NCBI GenBank assembly: GCA_031290545.1
Contig: JAITNJ010000036.1
Coordinates: 1-40,651, forward strand
Reading direction: 5' to 3'
DNA: 40,651 nucleotides
From: Rhodospirillaceae bacterium
GTDB lineage: Bacteria; Pseudomonadota; Alphaproteobacteria; Rhodospirillales; Magnetospirillaceae
Below are positions 1-8,432 of this stretch, piece after piece. Position numbers and translations under genes: made by a program. The first letter of the stretch is position 1. The number at the start of each line of letters is the position of its first letter. Below the pieces are notes generated by a model. It saw only the letters and a list, made by a program, of their open reading frames with translations, was not told the origin of the DNA and made no database searches.

Positions 1-1
1 G

Positions 2-64
2 TTAATTATAGAAAATAATCTAGTAAAATCATTTGAAATAGAGTATCAAGACGGATCAAAATAA
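2..64 (+). CDS. Possible 3' end of an upstream gene (dihydrofolate reductase is one candidate)
   Basis: One forward frame is open from the left edge to a TAA at 62-64 and encodes 20 residues ending in SFEIEYQDGSK. It stops 31 nt before the hflK start, which fits the end of an upstream cotranscribed gene. The FEI string recalls the last beta strand of dihydrofolate reductase (E. coli FolA ends in CFEILERR), and folA lies upstream of hflK in some Rhodospirillales. Twenty residues in AT-rich DNA can also be open by chance, so both the gene and its identity are tentative. Confidence 0.3.
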   Translation, partial: LIIENNLVKSFEIEYQDGSK

Positions 65-95
65 TGTCAAAATTTGAAAATAGGATTTTTTGATC

Positions 96-1226
96 ATGCC
101 TACACAAAATGGTGATGATAATGGGCCTTGGGGTGGATGGCAAGGACAACGAAATTCAAATAATAATGGTAAAGAACCATTAGGAACTGATGGATTATTA
201 CAAAAAAGTCAAAACAAACTGCATCAATTTATGAGTGGTGGTTTTGATAGCGGTCGTGTTATTATTTTTATTATATTAGTATCATTGGCACTGTGGGGAG
301 CAACTGGGTTTTATAAAGTTAATCCGGATGAAGTTGGGGTTGTTTTGCGTTTTGGACGTTTTATTGGTCTAACTCAACCAGGTCTTAATTATCATCTGCC
401 AAGCCCGATTGAAACAGTAATTACACCTGCCGTAACCCATATAAATCGAATCGAATTAGGTTATCGCTCAACAAATAATGATAATCGCAGAACAACTGGA
501 CGCGATACAGTTGAAGAAAGCCTGATGTTAACAGGTGATGAAAATATAATCGACATTAATTTTTCTGTATTTTGGAAAATTGGAGATCGGTTAAATGATC
601 CAGAGAATTATTTATTCAATATTCGAAATCCTCAAGGAACAGTAAAGGTTGTAGCCGAATCTGCGATGCGTGAGATTATTGGTCAATTACCGATTCGTGC
701 ACCTTTGTTTGAAAACAGACAATCAATAGGTGATTTAACTAGAGCTCGCATGCAAGAGTTACTAGATTCTTATGGTGCTGGAATCAAAATAACACAAGTT
801 CAATTATTAAAAGCCGATCCTCCACACGAAGTGATAGATGCTTTTAACGATGTACAACGAGCTAAAGCTGATCAAGAACGTTTAGGTAATGAAGCTGAAG
901 CTTATCGTAACGATATTATACCAAAAGCACGTGGTGATTCCGAACGAATCATTCAAGACGCTCAAGCCTATAGAGAGCAAGTACTTAATATTGCCCAAGG
1001 TGAAGCTAAACGGTTTACCTCTGTTTATCTTACCTATAAATCAGCTCCAGAAGTAACAGCAAGACGTCTTTATATTGATGCTATAGAAGATGTTTTAAAG
1101 GGATCTACTAAAGTAATTATTGACTCACAGGCAAAGAATTTTATTCCTTATCTACCTTTACCAGAATTAAACAAAATTAAGGCTACAATACCTACATCTT
1201 CTACTGATCATGGAGCAAATCGATGA
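96..1226 (+). CDS. hflK: HflK, SPFH-domain subunit of the FtsH-modulating HflKC complex
   Basis: 376 aa. HflK and HflC form a large membrane cage around the FtsH protease and limit its access to membrane substrates. The N-terminus is rich in Gly, Asn and Gln (residues 5-28), as usual for HflK. One membrane segment follows at about 54-71, and then an SPFH/band-7 domain beginning near NPDEVGVVLRFGRF. A charged Ala- and Glu-rich helical stretch near 250-310 is the HflK coiled region. I chose ATG 96 because AGGA lies about 10 nt upstream; an in-frame TTG at 90 would add two residues. The stop overlaps the hflC start by 4 nt (ATGA), so the two are probably translated together. Length and domain order are normal. 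Confidence 0.96.
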   Translation: MPTQNGDDNGPWGGWQGQRNSNNNGKEPLGTDGLLQKSQNKLHQFMSGGFDSGRVIIFIILVSLALWGATGFYKVNPDEVGVVLRFGRFIGLTQPGLNYHLPSPIETVITPAVTHINRIELGYRSTNNDNRRTTGRDTVEESLMLTGDENIIDINFSVFWKIGDRLNDPENYLFNIRNPQGTVKVVAESAMREIIGQLPIRAPLFENRQSIGDLTRARMQELLDSYGAGIKITQVQLLKADPPHEVIDAFNDVQRAKADQERLGNEAEAYRNDIIPKARGDSERIIQDAQAYREQVLNIAQGEAKRFTSVYLTYKSAPEVTARRLYIDAIEDVLKGSTKVIIDSQAKNFIPYLPLPELNKIKATIPTSSTDHGANR

Positions 1227-2107
1227 ATCGTAGCATTGCTTTCGGAATCACTATCGTAACTGTACTGACATTATCAATTCTTGCAAATTTTTCTTTGTTT
1301 ACCGTTCATCAAGCTGAACAAGCACTTGTATTACGTTTTGGAGCAATAGCAGATCCAAAAAACCCAATCAAAGGTCCTGGATTACATATCAAGAAACCTT
1401 TCATTGAAGATGTAGTTCGTTATGATAATCGTCTACTTGATGTAGATCCTCCTGCTGAACAGGTAATTCTTGCAGATCAAAAACGTATTGAGGTTGATAC
1501 TTACGCTCGTTTTCGTATTTCAAATCCATTATTATTTTATCAAGCAGTACGAACTGAAGATGGTGCTAGAGCAAGAATCAGAGAAATAGTTAATAATTCA
1601 TTACGTCAAGTATTAGGTAATTTTAGTTTGCCAAGTGTATTATCTGCAGAACGTGAACAGATTATGCATGAAATTCAACAACAAGTTAGTGAAACAGCTA
1701 AGACTTTAGGTGTTTCCGTGATAGATGTTCGAATTCGACGAGCTGATTTGCCATCAGAAACTAGTCAAGCAATATATCGTAGAATGGAGTCAGAGCGTCA
1801 ACGTGAAGCTGCAGAAGCTAGAGCTCAGGGTTATGAGCGAGCACAGCAAATTAGAGCATCAGCTGATCGAGAACGTACTATCCTTCTTGCAGAAGCACAG
1901 CGCCAGTCTCAAATCTTGCGTGGTGAAGGCGATAGCGAGGCAAACAAAGCTTACGCTGAAGCATTTTCAGTTAATCCAGGATTCTTTGCTTTTTATCGAT
2001 CTCTTTCAGCGTACAGGGAAGCTTTGAGTAGTAGTACAACAACATATCTATTGACACCAGACTCTGATTTCTTTAAATTTTTCCGCTCAGCACCTACTAA
2101 GCCATAA
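1223..2107 (+). CDS. hflC: HflC, partner SPFH-domain protein of HflK
   Basis: 294 aa. It is the second subunit of the HflKC complex at the inner membrane, with most of the protein on the periplasmic side. One N-terminal membrane segment (about 7-27) is followed by the SPFH domain (HQAEQALVLRFG at about 29-40). A long Arg, Glu and Ala-rich helix (about 170-235, with YRRMESERQREAAEARAQG) is typical of HflC. The start ATG overlaps the hflK stop by 4 nt, and GGAG lies 7 nt upstream inside hflK. The C-terminal region has the family pattern around YRSLSAYREAL. Nothing is missing. Confidence 0.96.
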   Translation: MNRSIAFGITIVTVLTLSILANFSLFTVHQAEQALVLRFGAIADPKNPIKGPGLHIKKPFIEDVVRYDNRLLDVDPPAEQVILADQKRIEVDTYARFRISNPLLFYQAVRTEDGARARIREIVNNSLRQVLGNFSLPSVLSAEREQIMHEIQQQVSETAKTLGVSVIDVRIRRADLPSETSQAIYRRMESERQREAAEARAQGYERAQQIRASADRERTILLAEAQRQSQILRGEGDSEANKAYAEAFSVNPGFFAFYRSLSAYREALSSSTTTYLLTPDSDFFKFFRSAPTKP

Positions 2108-2189
2108 AAATTGATAATAGCATATATGTAGAAATTTGATCACCTATTGATAAAGACTACCACTACCATTGCTGATTTTTATATAAAAC

Positions 2190-3752
2190 ATGGAGTCAAT
2201 TCGATTGATAACTAATCGATCTATAAGCGTTAAGAGTCGTTTTGCAAACAAATTTTCTTATTTAGTTAAACGTATAATATTAGTTTGTACAGCAATAACG
2301 TGTTTTTCTATATCAGCTCATGCCACTACAGCACCAGATAGCTTTGCTGATTTAGCTAAATTAAGACTGCCATCTGTTGTCAATATTTCAACTGCACAAA
2401 CATTGAAAAATCCAGAGCGCGGCCTATACTTTCCACGATTTCCACATGGATCTCCTTTTGATGAGTTTTTTAAAAATTTCATGGATAAACCACCTAATGG
2501 TGGTGGAAATTCAGATTCTAATCAAAGACGAATTACTTCACTAGGATCTGGTTTCATAATTGATCCATTAGGTTTTTTAGTAACTAATAATCATGTTATT
2601 GATGCCGCTGATGAAATAACTGTAATCCTACAAGACGGCCAATCTTTCAGAGCTGAAATTATTGGTCGTGATGTTAAAGCTGATCTGGCTTTATTAAAAA
2701 TCAACACACCAAACAAATTACAGGCAATCAGTTTTGGAAATTCTGATGATATACAGATCGGTGATTGGGTAATGGCGATTGGCAATCCATTCGGAATGTC
2801 TGGATCGGTAACTGCTGGTATTATTTCTGCCAGAGCAAGGGATATTAATGCTGGTCCTTATGATGATTTTTTACAAACAGACGCTGCCATTAATCATGGC
2901 AATTCAGGTGGTCCACTACTTAACCTAAAAGGAGAAGTAATTGGTATCAATACTGTAATTTTTTCACCTTCTGGCGGTTCTGTTGGTATAGGTTTTGCTA
3001 TTCCAGCCAACCTTGCTAAGCCTATAATCGCTGACTTACAAAAATACGGAAAAGCACGTCGTGGTTGGTTAGGTGTACGCATTCAATCAGTAAATGATGA
3101 AATTGCAGAAAGTTTAGGTCTGAAAGAGCAATGTAGTTCCTTACAATGTGGTGCTCTTGTTGCAGAAGTTGATTCGGATAGCCCAGCTAGCAAAAGTGGT
3201 ATTAAAAAGGGCGATGTGATCCTTCGTTTTGACGGTCACGATATTAACGGAACACAACGTCTTCCTCTTGTAGTAGCCGAAACACAAATTAATAAAAATG
3301 TTGAAGTAGTATTTTGGCGTAATGGTAAAAAACTAACAACTCGTATAATAGTAGGGGAATTTAATGACGGTGCAGAACAACAAGAAGTAGCCATTGAAAA
3401 AATTGATCCAAAACAGGTTTCTCATTCTAACATAACTGCATTAGGACTATCTGTGTCCTCATTATCACCATCATTACGTGAACGTTACGATCTCAGTACA
3501 GAAGCCAAAGGAATAGTAGTTACCAGCGTAAAGCCATCAGGAATTGCAGCTGAAAAAGGAATTAGAGAGGGAGATTTAATTATTGAAGTATCACAAGAAG
3601 CTGTTAAATCCCCAGCAGATTTTGCCATTAAAATTGAACTAGCTCGTAAAGCTAATCGAAAATCGGTGTTATTGTTAATTCAAAGCGAGATTGGTACTCA
3701 TTTTGTACCACTTAAAATTGAACCTATTAATTCAAAAAAAGACAATAAATAA
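2190..3752 (+). CDS. degP: Do/DegP-type periplasmic serine endoprotease
   Basis: 520 aa. HtrA/Do protease-chaperone that degrades or refolds damaged envelope proteins in the periplasm. A basic N-terminus and hydrophobic stretch (about 25-45, ending SAHA) form a signal peptide. The trypsin-like domain has the full triad: His135 (TNNHVID), Asp165 (KADLALLK) and Ser239 in GNSGGPLL. Two PDZ domains follow, at about 290-390 and 420-510. It is the third gene of the hflK-hflC-degP arrangement common in alphaproteobacteria. The 82-nt gap after hflC and the lack of a clear ribosome binding site before ATG 2190 leave the exact start uncertain. The symbol covers the Do family in general; DegP and DegQ cannot be told apart here. 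Confidence 0.93.
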   Translation: MESIRLITNRSISVKSRFANKFSYLVKRIILVCTAITCFSISAHATTAPDSFADLAKLRLPSVVNISTAQTLKNPERGLYFPRFPHGSPFDEFFKNFMDKPPNGGGNSDSNQRRITSLGSGFIIDPLGFLVTNNHVIDAADEITVILQDGQSFRAEIIGRDVKADLALLKINTPNKLQAISFGNSDDIQIGDWVMAIGNPFGMSGSVTAGIISARARDINAGPYDDFLQTDAAINHGNSGGPLLNLKGEVIGINTVIFSPSGGSVGIGFAIPANLAKPIIADLQKYGKARRGWLGVRIQSVNDEIAESLGLKEQCSSLQCGALVAEVDSDSPASKSGIKKGDVILRFDGHDINGTQRLPLVVAETQINKNVEVVFWRNGKKLTTRIIVGEFNDGAEQQEVAIEKIDPKQVSHSNITALGLSVSSLSPSLRERYDLSTEAKGIVVTSVKPSGIAAEKGIREGDLIIEVSQEAVKSPADFAIKIELARKANRKSVLLLIQSEIGTHFVPLKIEPINSKKDNK

Positions 3753-3782
3753 TATACGTCTTTTTTAATTCTTAGAAAGAGA

Positions 3783-4301
3783 TTAAGGAGATAATGTTTG
3801 ACCACGCATAATGGCTACAATACCGGTGCGAGAAATATCGATCAATCCTAGTGGTTTCATTGCCTGAACAAAGGCATCAATTTTATCAGGTGTGCCTGTA
3901 ATCTCAAAAATAAAAGAACTGTTAGTGGAATCTACAGTATGAGCTCTAAAGATATTAGCGATCCTTAAAGATTCAGCACGATTTTCTCCAGTTCCAACAA
4001 CTTTTACTAGAGCAAGCTCTCGTGATATCGACGTTCCTTCTATAGTTAGATCAGACACTTTATGAGTAGAAACTAAACGTCCTAATTGTGCTTTGATCTG
4101 TTCGATCACCATAGGGGTTCCTGATGTAACTATAGTAATACGAGATAATTGTTTTTGTGAATCAACTTCAGCAACTGTTAAGCTTTCAATATTATAACCT
4201 CTACCAGAAAACATTCCTATTACACGAGCCAACACACCAGCTTCATTGTCTACTAAAATGGCAATAGTATGATGACAAATTTCCTGTTTTTTCAAAACCA
4301 T
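3783..4301 (-). CDS. ilvH: Acetolactate synthase small (regulatory) subunit
   Basis: 172 aa. Regulatory subunit of acetohydroxyacid synthase, which catalyses the first common step of valine, leucine and isoleucine synthesis. An ACT domain occupies about residues 9-85 (HHTIAILVDNEAGVLARVIGMFSGRGYNIESL), the site where valine binds in the family. A second conserved domain (ELALVKV through GLIDISRTG) completes the usual IlvH length. It lies 36 nt downstream of the catalytic subunit gene on the same strand, with GGAG just upstream of the ATG. It ends 30 nt from the convergent degP, so ilvC, which often follows ilvH in alphaproteobacteria, is not adjacent here. Confidence 0.96.
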   Translation of the reverse strand: MVLKKQEICHHTIAILVDNEAGVLARVIGMFSGRGYNIESLTVAEVDSQKQLSRITIVTSGTPMVIEQIKAQLGRLVSTHKVSDLTIEGTSISRELALVKVVGTGENRAESLRIANIFRAHTVDSTNSSFIFEITGTPDKIDAFVQAMKPLGLIDISRTGIVAIMRGQTLSP

Positions 4302-4337
4302 TGTTTTTCTCCGTTATTAAAACAATAGATCTAATTT

Positions 4338-6050
4338 TTAAAAATTAAATATCATTTCATTATGAGCTGATCCTGGTGGAATCATTGGAAAACAATTTTC
4401 CATTGGATCAACGCAGCAATCAACGATCACCGGACTATTAACAGCTATCATTAGATCAATCACATTATCTAATTCTTTAATCGTTTGAACACGAAGACCA
4501 ATAGCACCGAATGACTCGGCTAGTTTGACAAAATCTGGTAACAAAGTGAAATAACTTTCTGAATAACACTTATCATAAAGCATTTCTTGCCATTGACGTA
4601 CCATGCCCATATATTGATTATTAATAATAAATACTTTAACTGGTAAATTATATTGCGCCAAAGTAGCAATTTCTTGAATATTCATCTGAATCGAAGATTC
4701 ACCAGCAATATCAATAACTAATGAATTTGGATGTGCGATCTGTACACCAACTGCAGATGGCAAGCCATAACCCATTGTTCCCAAACCACCAGAAGTTAAT
4801 AGACGACATGGAGTTTCAAATTTGTAAAACTGAGCAACCCACATTTGATGCTGCCCAACTTCAGTTGTAATATATGTATCAAGTTCGCGTGTTTTTTCAT
4901 ATAGACGTTGAATAGCGTATTGTGGTTTGATCATTTTGTTATTTTGAATAAATCGCAAACAATCTTTAGTTCTCCATTTCTTAATTTGTGTCCACCAATC
5001 TTCCAATGCCAGATTATCAATGTGAATTTGTCTGGATTCCCAGATCTCAATCATGTCTTTAAGAACAGAAGCCACATCACCAATTATTGGAATATCAACA
5101 ATAATATTTTTATTGATCGAACTCGAATCTATATCTATATGAATCTTTTTAGAATTTGGTGAGAAAGCATCCAATCGACCTGTAATTCTGTCGTCAAATC
5201 GTGCTCCTACACAAATTATTACATCACTTCCATGCATTGCTAAGTTGGCCTCATAAGTACCATGCATACCCAACATACCTAATGAAAATGGATCTGACCC
5301 TGGAAATGCCCCCAAACCCATTAATGTCTGAGTACATGGAAAACCAGTCATATGTACAAACTTAATTAATAATTGACTAGCAATCTCTCCAGAATTAATC
5401 ACGCCACCACCAATATAAAAAATTGGTTTTTTAGCACCAGCTATTAATGATATCGCATTATCTATTGTATTGATGTCAGCTTTAAATTGAGGATTATAAC
5501 TTTTATGTTTTACATTGCCAGGTTCAATATAGACACCCTCACTTATTAAAATATCTTTCGGTAGATCAACAACAACTGGACCTGGTCTACCAGTACGTGC
5601 CACATAAAATGCCTCATGTATAATTCTAGCAATATGGTCGGCATTTTTAATCAGATAATTGTGTTTAGTACATGACCTAGTGATGCCAGTAATATCTGCT
5701 TCTTGAAATGCATCATTACCGATCTGATAAGTTGTAACTTGTCCAGTTAAACAAACTATAGGTACAGAATCACATAAAGCATCAAGCAATCCAGTAACTG
5801 TATTAGTTGCCCCTGGTCCAGAAGTAACCAAAACTACGCCTACTTTACCAGTAGAACGTGCGTACCCCTCAGCAGCATGTACTGCTGCCTGTTCATGACG
5901 TACTAAAATATGACGAAGTTTAATTTGTCTAAAAAGTTCATCATAGAGTGAAAGTACAGAACCACCAGGATATCCAAAAATAACCTCAACACCTTGATCG
6001 ATTAACGCTTTGAGAATTAATTTTGATCCAGTCATTGTTCTCACACTCAT
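4338..6050 (-). CDS. ilvI: Acetolactate synthase large (catalytic) subunit, biosynthetic
   Basis: 570 aa. ThDP-dependent enzyme condensing two pyruvates to 2-acetolactate, or pyruvate with 2-oxobutyrate. Its three domains appear in order: an N-terminal pyrimidine-binding domain with the catalytic Glu53 (RHEQAAVHAAEG), a central FAD-type domain, and a C-terminal diphosphate-binding domain. The family GDGS motif reads GESS at 450-453, so the Mg-binding Asp is Glu451; the rest of the motif through the IINNQYMGMVRQWQ region is intact. The start has a strong AAAGGAG 7 nt upstream. Pairing with ilvH marks it as the anabolic form. ilvB would be an equally valid symbol. No leader peptide rich in Leu, Val or Ile is visible upstream. 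Confidence 0.95.
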   Translation of the reverse strand: MSVRTMTGSKLILKALIDQGVEVIFGYPGGSVLSLYDELFRQIKLRHILVRHEQAAVHAAEGYARSTGKVGVVLVTSGPGATNTVTGLLDALCDSVPIVCLTGQVTTYQIGNDAFQEADITGITRSCTKHNYLIKNADHIARIIHEAFYVARTGRPGPVVVDLPKDILISEGVYIEPGNVKHKSYNPQFKADINTIDNAISLIAGAKKPIFYIGGGVINSGEIASQLLIKFVHMTGFPCTQTLMGLGAFPGSDPFSLGMLGMHGTYEANLAMHGSDVIICVGARFDDRITGRLDAFSPNSKKIHIDIDSSSINKNIIVDIPIIGDVASVLKDMIEIWESRQIHIDNLALEDWWTQIKKWRTKDCLRFIQNNKMIKPQYAIQRLYEKTRELDTYITTEVGQHQMWVAQFYKFETPCRLLTSGGLGTMGYGLPSAVGVQIAHPNSLVIDIAGESSIQMNIQEIATLAQYNLPVKVFIINNQYMGMVRQWQEMLYDKCYSESYFTLLPDFVKLAESFGAIGLRVQTIKELDNVIDLMIAVNSPVIVDCCVDPMENCFPMIPPGSAHNEMIFNF

Positions 6051-6136
6051 TAGTTAGCTCCTTTATTGCTTTCTACATCACATTTTAATTTCTACATACT
6101 ACATTAGACAAATAAAAGTAGCAACAAGGACACTGA

Positions 6137-7075
6137 TTATGAGGTACCGCTCAATAAGAATTTACGAATATTTGGAAAGATTACATCTTCAAGACTTTTA
6201 CTAGACTGTGTATCGATTATATAATCTGCAACTAATTGATTATTAAACCAAGTTATTTGTCGTTTAATATATTGATGTGTTGCTTGTTGTGTTGCTGTAA
6301 TTGCATCATTTAGAGATATTTTTCCATTTAAATGTTCCCTAAATTGTTCAACGCCCAATGCCCGTAGAATTGGTAAATCTGAATTAAGATTAAGGTCAAG
6401 AAAAATTTGAACTTCTCTTAAGACACCATTTTTAATCATAGTTTTTAATCTATAATCACAATTAGAATACAACCAATCTCGTTGTGGAAAAAAAACAAAT
6501 ATGAGAAATCGTGCTGATAATGGTATTACTGGTAACTCTGTCTGCCATTGCGCTAAAGAACGACCAGTAGCCATTAAAACGTCCCAAGCTCTTATTAAAC
6601 GTTGGCTATCTGAAGGGTGTAGTTTAGTTGCCATCTGAGGATCGAACTTAGCCAATTCTGAATGAAAGACCACATTACCTAATTCTCTAAAACGATCTCT
6701 TGTGCTCTTACGAATATCAGATGGAATATCAGGAATTGGCGATAATCCTTTAATTAAAGCACTTAAATAAAGTCCAGTTCCACCAACTATAATAGGAAGT
6801 CGATCTTCACACCATTCATCTTTACAAGTAGACACGACCAATTTGCTCCAACGTCCTGCTGAGCAAATTTCTAATGGTGAAAGAATTCCGTAAAGTCGAT
6901 GTGGTGTTCTGTTTTCATCATCAATAGATGGTCTTGATGTTAGAATAGGCAGAGCATCATATATTTGCATAGAATCGGCATTTATAACAACACCATTAAA
7001 AGCCTCGGCAATAGCAATGGCTAATGTCGATTTGCCAGAAGCCGTAGGTCCTGCAACAATAACGACCTTATTCAT
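6137..7075 (-). CDS. miaA: tRNA dimethylallyltransferase
   Basis: 312 aa. MiaA transfers a dimethylallyl group to A37 of tRNAs that read UNN codons, the first step toward ms2i6A. The P-loop GPTASGKS is at residues 9-16. The family motif DSMQIYD follows, then IVGGTGLYLSALI, and the C-terminal half has ALGVEQF and the RQITWFNNQ segment. I start at ATG 7075 because MNKVVIVAGP is the normal family N-terminus; an ATG at 7096 would add seven unrelated residues without a ribosome binding site. It lies between the DUF1015 gene (50 nt) and ilvI (86 nt) on the same strand, probably in one transcript. Confidence 0.94.
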   Translation of the reverse strand: MNKVVIVAGPTASGKSTLAIAIAEAFNGVVINADSMQIYDALPILTSRPSIDDENRTPHRLYGILSPLEICSAGRWSKLVVSTCKDEWCEDRLPIIVGGTGLYLSALIKGLSPIPDIPSDIRKSTRDRFRELGNVVFHSELAKFDPQMATKLHPSDSQRLIRAWDVLMATGRSLAQWQTELPVIPLSARFLIFVFFPQRDWLYSNCDYRLKTMIKNGVLREVQIFLDLNLNSDLPILRALGVEQFREHLNGKISLNDAITATQQATHQYIKRQITWFNNQLVADYIIDTQSSKSLEDVIFPNIRKFLLSGTS

Positions 7076-7125
7076 ATTTATTTCTTTAAATATCATGAAA
7101 GCTGTAAGTTAAAACAAACTAGAAT

Positions 7126-8364
7126 TCAATCTAGTAAATAGGAAACCAATCCATCAACCAATTTAGGTTCAAACCATGTGGATTTAGGTGGCATCATTTT
7201 ACCTGTATTAGTAACTGCTATTAGATCATCCATTTGTGTAGCAAATAAAGCAAATGCAATTGCCATTTCTCCAGAGTCTACGCGTTGTTCTAATTCACTA
7301 AGCCCCCTCTTACCTCCAACAAAATCAATACGCTCATCATTTCGTAAATCATTGATATTTAATACTGGAGCCAACAATTGCTCGTTAAGTAGACTAACAT
7401 CCAGATGTGCCAATGGATCATCAGGAATCATATATTTAGGTATTAGTCTATACCATCGTTTTTGTAGATAAAGACCAATATTATGAGGTGAACTTGGTTT
7501 TGCTTGATCAGACGATACAACTTCAACTATGAAATTAGTTTCAAGTTTAGTAAGAAAATCTTCATAAGAAAGACCGTTGAGATCACGAACCACCCGGTTA
7601 TATTCAAAAATCTTCATCTCATCAATTGGGAAACTGACTACTAAAAAAGATTGACTAAGAGCATCGGCAGATGCACCAAGAGTACGACGATTCAAGGCAA
7701 CTCGCGAAGCAGCTGCCGATCTATGGTGGCCATCAGCAATATAAAGAACTGACATTTCATCAAAAGTCTTGATTATTACAGAAATGTCACTCTTTACATT
7801 TACACACCACAAACTATGAATATTATTGTCGGTTGCCATAACTCTATATGCAGGTGATAAAGAGGTTATTTTAGCAATAACTGCCATTAAATCATTACTA
7901 TTGTTATGTGCTAGCAAAACCGCTCCGGTTTGTGCATTACAAGCATCGATCTGATGAAACCGATCATCCTCTTTTTCTTGACGAGTTAATTCGTGCTTAC
8001 GAATTCGATTTGTATCAAGAGCCACAATTGAACAAGCACCAACGATACCAGTTTGTACATGATCTTCCATTTCTATGCGATATATATAAAAACATTGAGC
8101 AGGATCTTGATATAATACACCAGCATCAATCATACGTCGCAAATTTTCTGATGCTTTAGCATAAACACTTGAAGAATAGACATTTGTTCCAATAGGAACA
8201 TCAATTTCTGGTTTAGAAATATGTAGAAAACTACATGGCCTACCATTTGCCAAGATTCTAGCTTCTTCACTAGTAAGAACATCATAAGGAGGTGCAACAA
8301 CCTCAGCAACTTTTGAAACAATAGGACGAAGCCCTAAAAATGGACGAAGTAACGGTACAGACAT
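7126..8364 (-). CDS. DUF1015 family protein of unknown function
   Basis: 412 aa. Recognised as a DUF1015 (PF06245) protein by the N-terminal LLRPFLGLRPI and VVAPPYDVLT strings, the HELTRQEKEDDRFHQ segment near 125-140, and the ADGHHR motif at 210-215. The family is widespread in bacteria but has no settled function; the conserved His, Asp and Arg clusters suggest an enzyme or nucleotide-binding protein, which is inference. ATG 8364 is preceded by GTGGA about 10 nt upstream; the GTG at 8379 is in frame but overlaps that site. It sits between guaB (68 nt) and miaA (50 nt). No membrane segment or signal peptide is visible. Confidence 0.88.
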   Translation of the reverse strand: MSVPLLRPFLGLRPIVSKVAEVVAPPYDVLTSEEARILANGRPCSFLHISKPEIDVPIGTNVYSSSVYAKASENLRRMIDAGVLYQDPAQCFYIYRIEMEDHVQTGIVGACSIVALDTNRIRKHELTRQEKEDDRFHQIDACNAQTGAVLLAHNNSNDLMAVIAKITSLSPAYRVMATDNNIHSLWCVNVKSDISVIIKTFDEMSVLYIADGHHRSAAASRVALNRRTLGASADALSQSFLVVSFPIDEMKIFEYNRVVRDLNGLSYEDFLTKLETNFIVEVVSSDQAKPSSPHNIGLYLQKRWYRLIPKYMIPDDPLAHLDVSLLNEQLLAPVLNINDLRNDERIDFVGGKRGLSELEQRVDSGEMAIAFALFATQMDDLIAVTNTGKMMPPKSTWFEPKLVDGLVSYLLD

Positions 8365-8432
8365 TATTATAAATTCCACTCATTATAAATTTATAGCGCT
8401 ATTTAAAATAGTAATTAGTTTAATATAAATTA

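Noticed and set aside
2591..3082. Antisense open frames within degP, and similar frames inside guaB, ilvI, htpG, ftsZ, recN and lpxC
   Set aside because: All lie wholly inside well-recognised genes, have no ribosome binding site or family resemblance, and are expected by chance on the opposite strand or in other frames.
6051..6136. A leader-peptide attenuator before ilvI
   Set aside because: No short reading frame rich in Leu, Val or Ile and no strong alternative hairpins are visible in the 86-nt gap.
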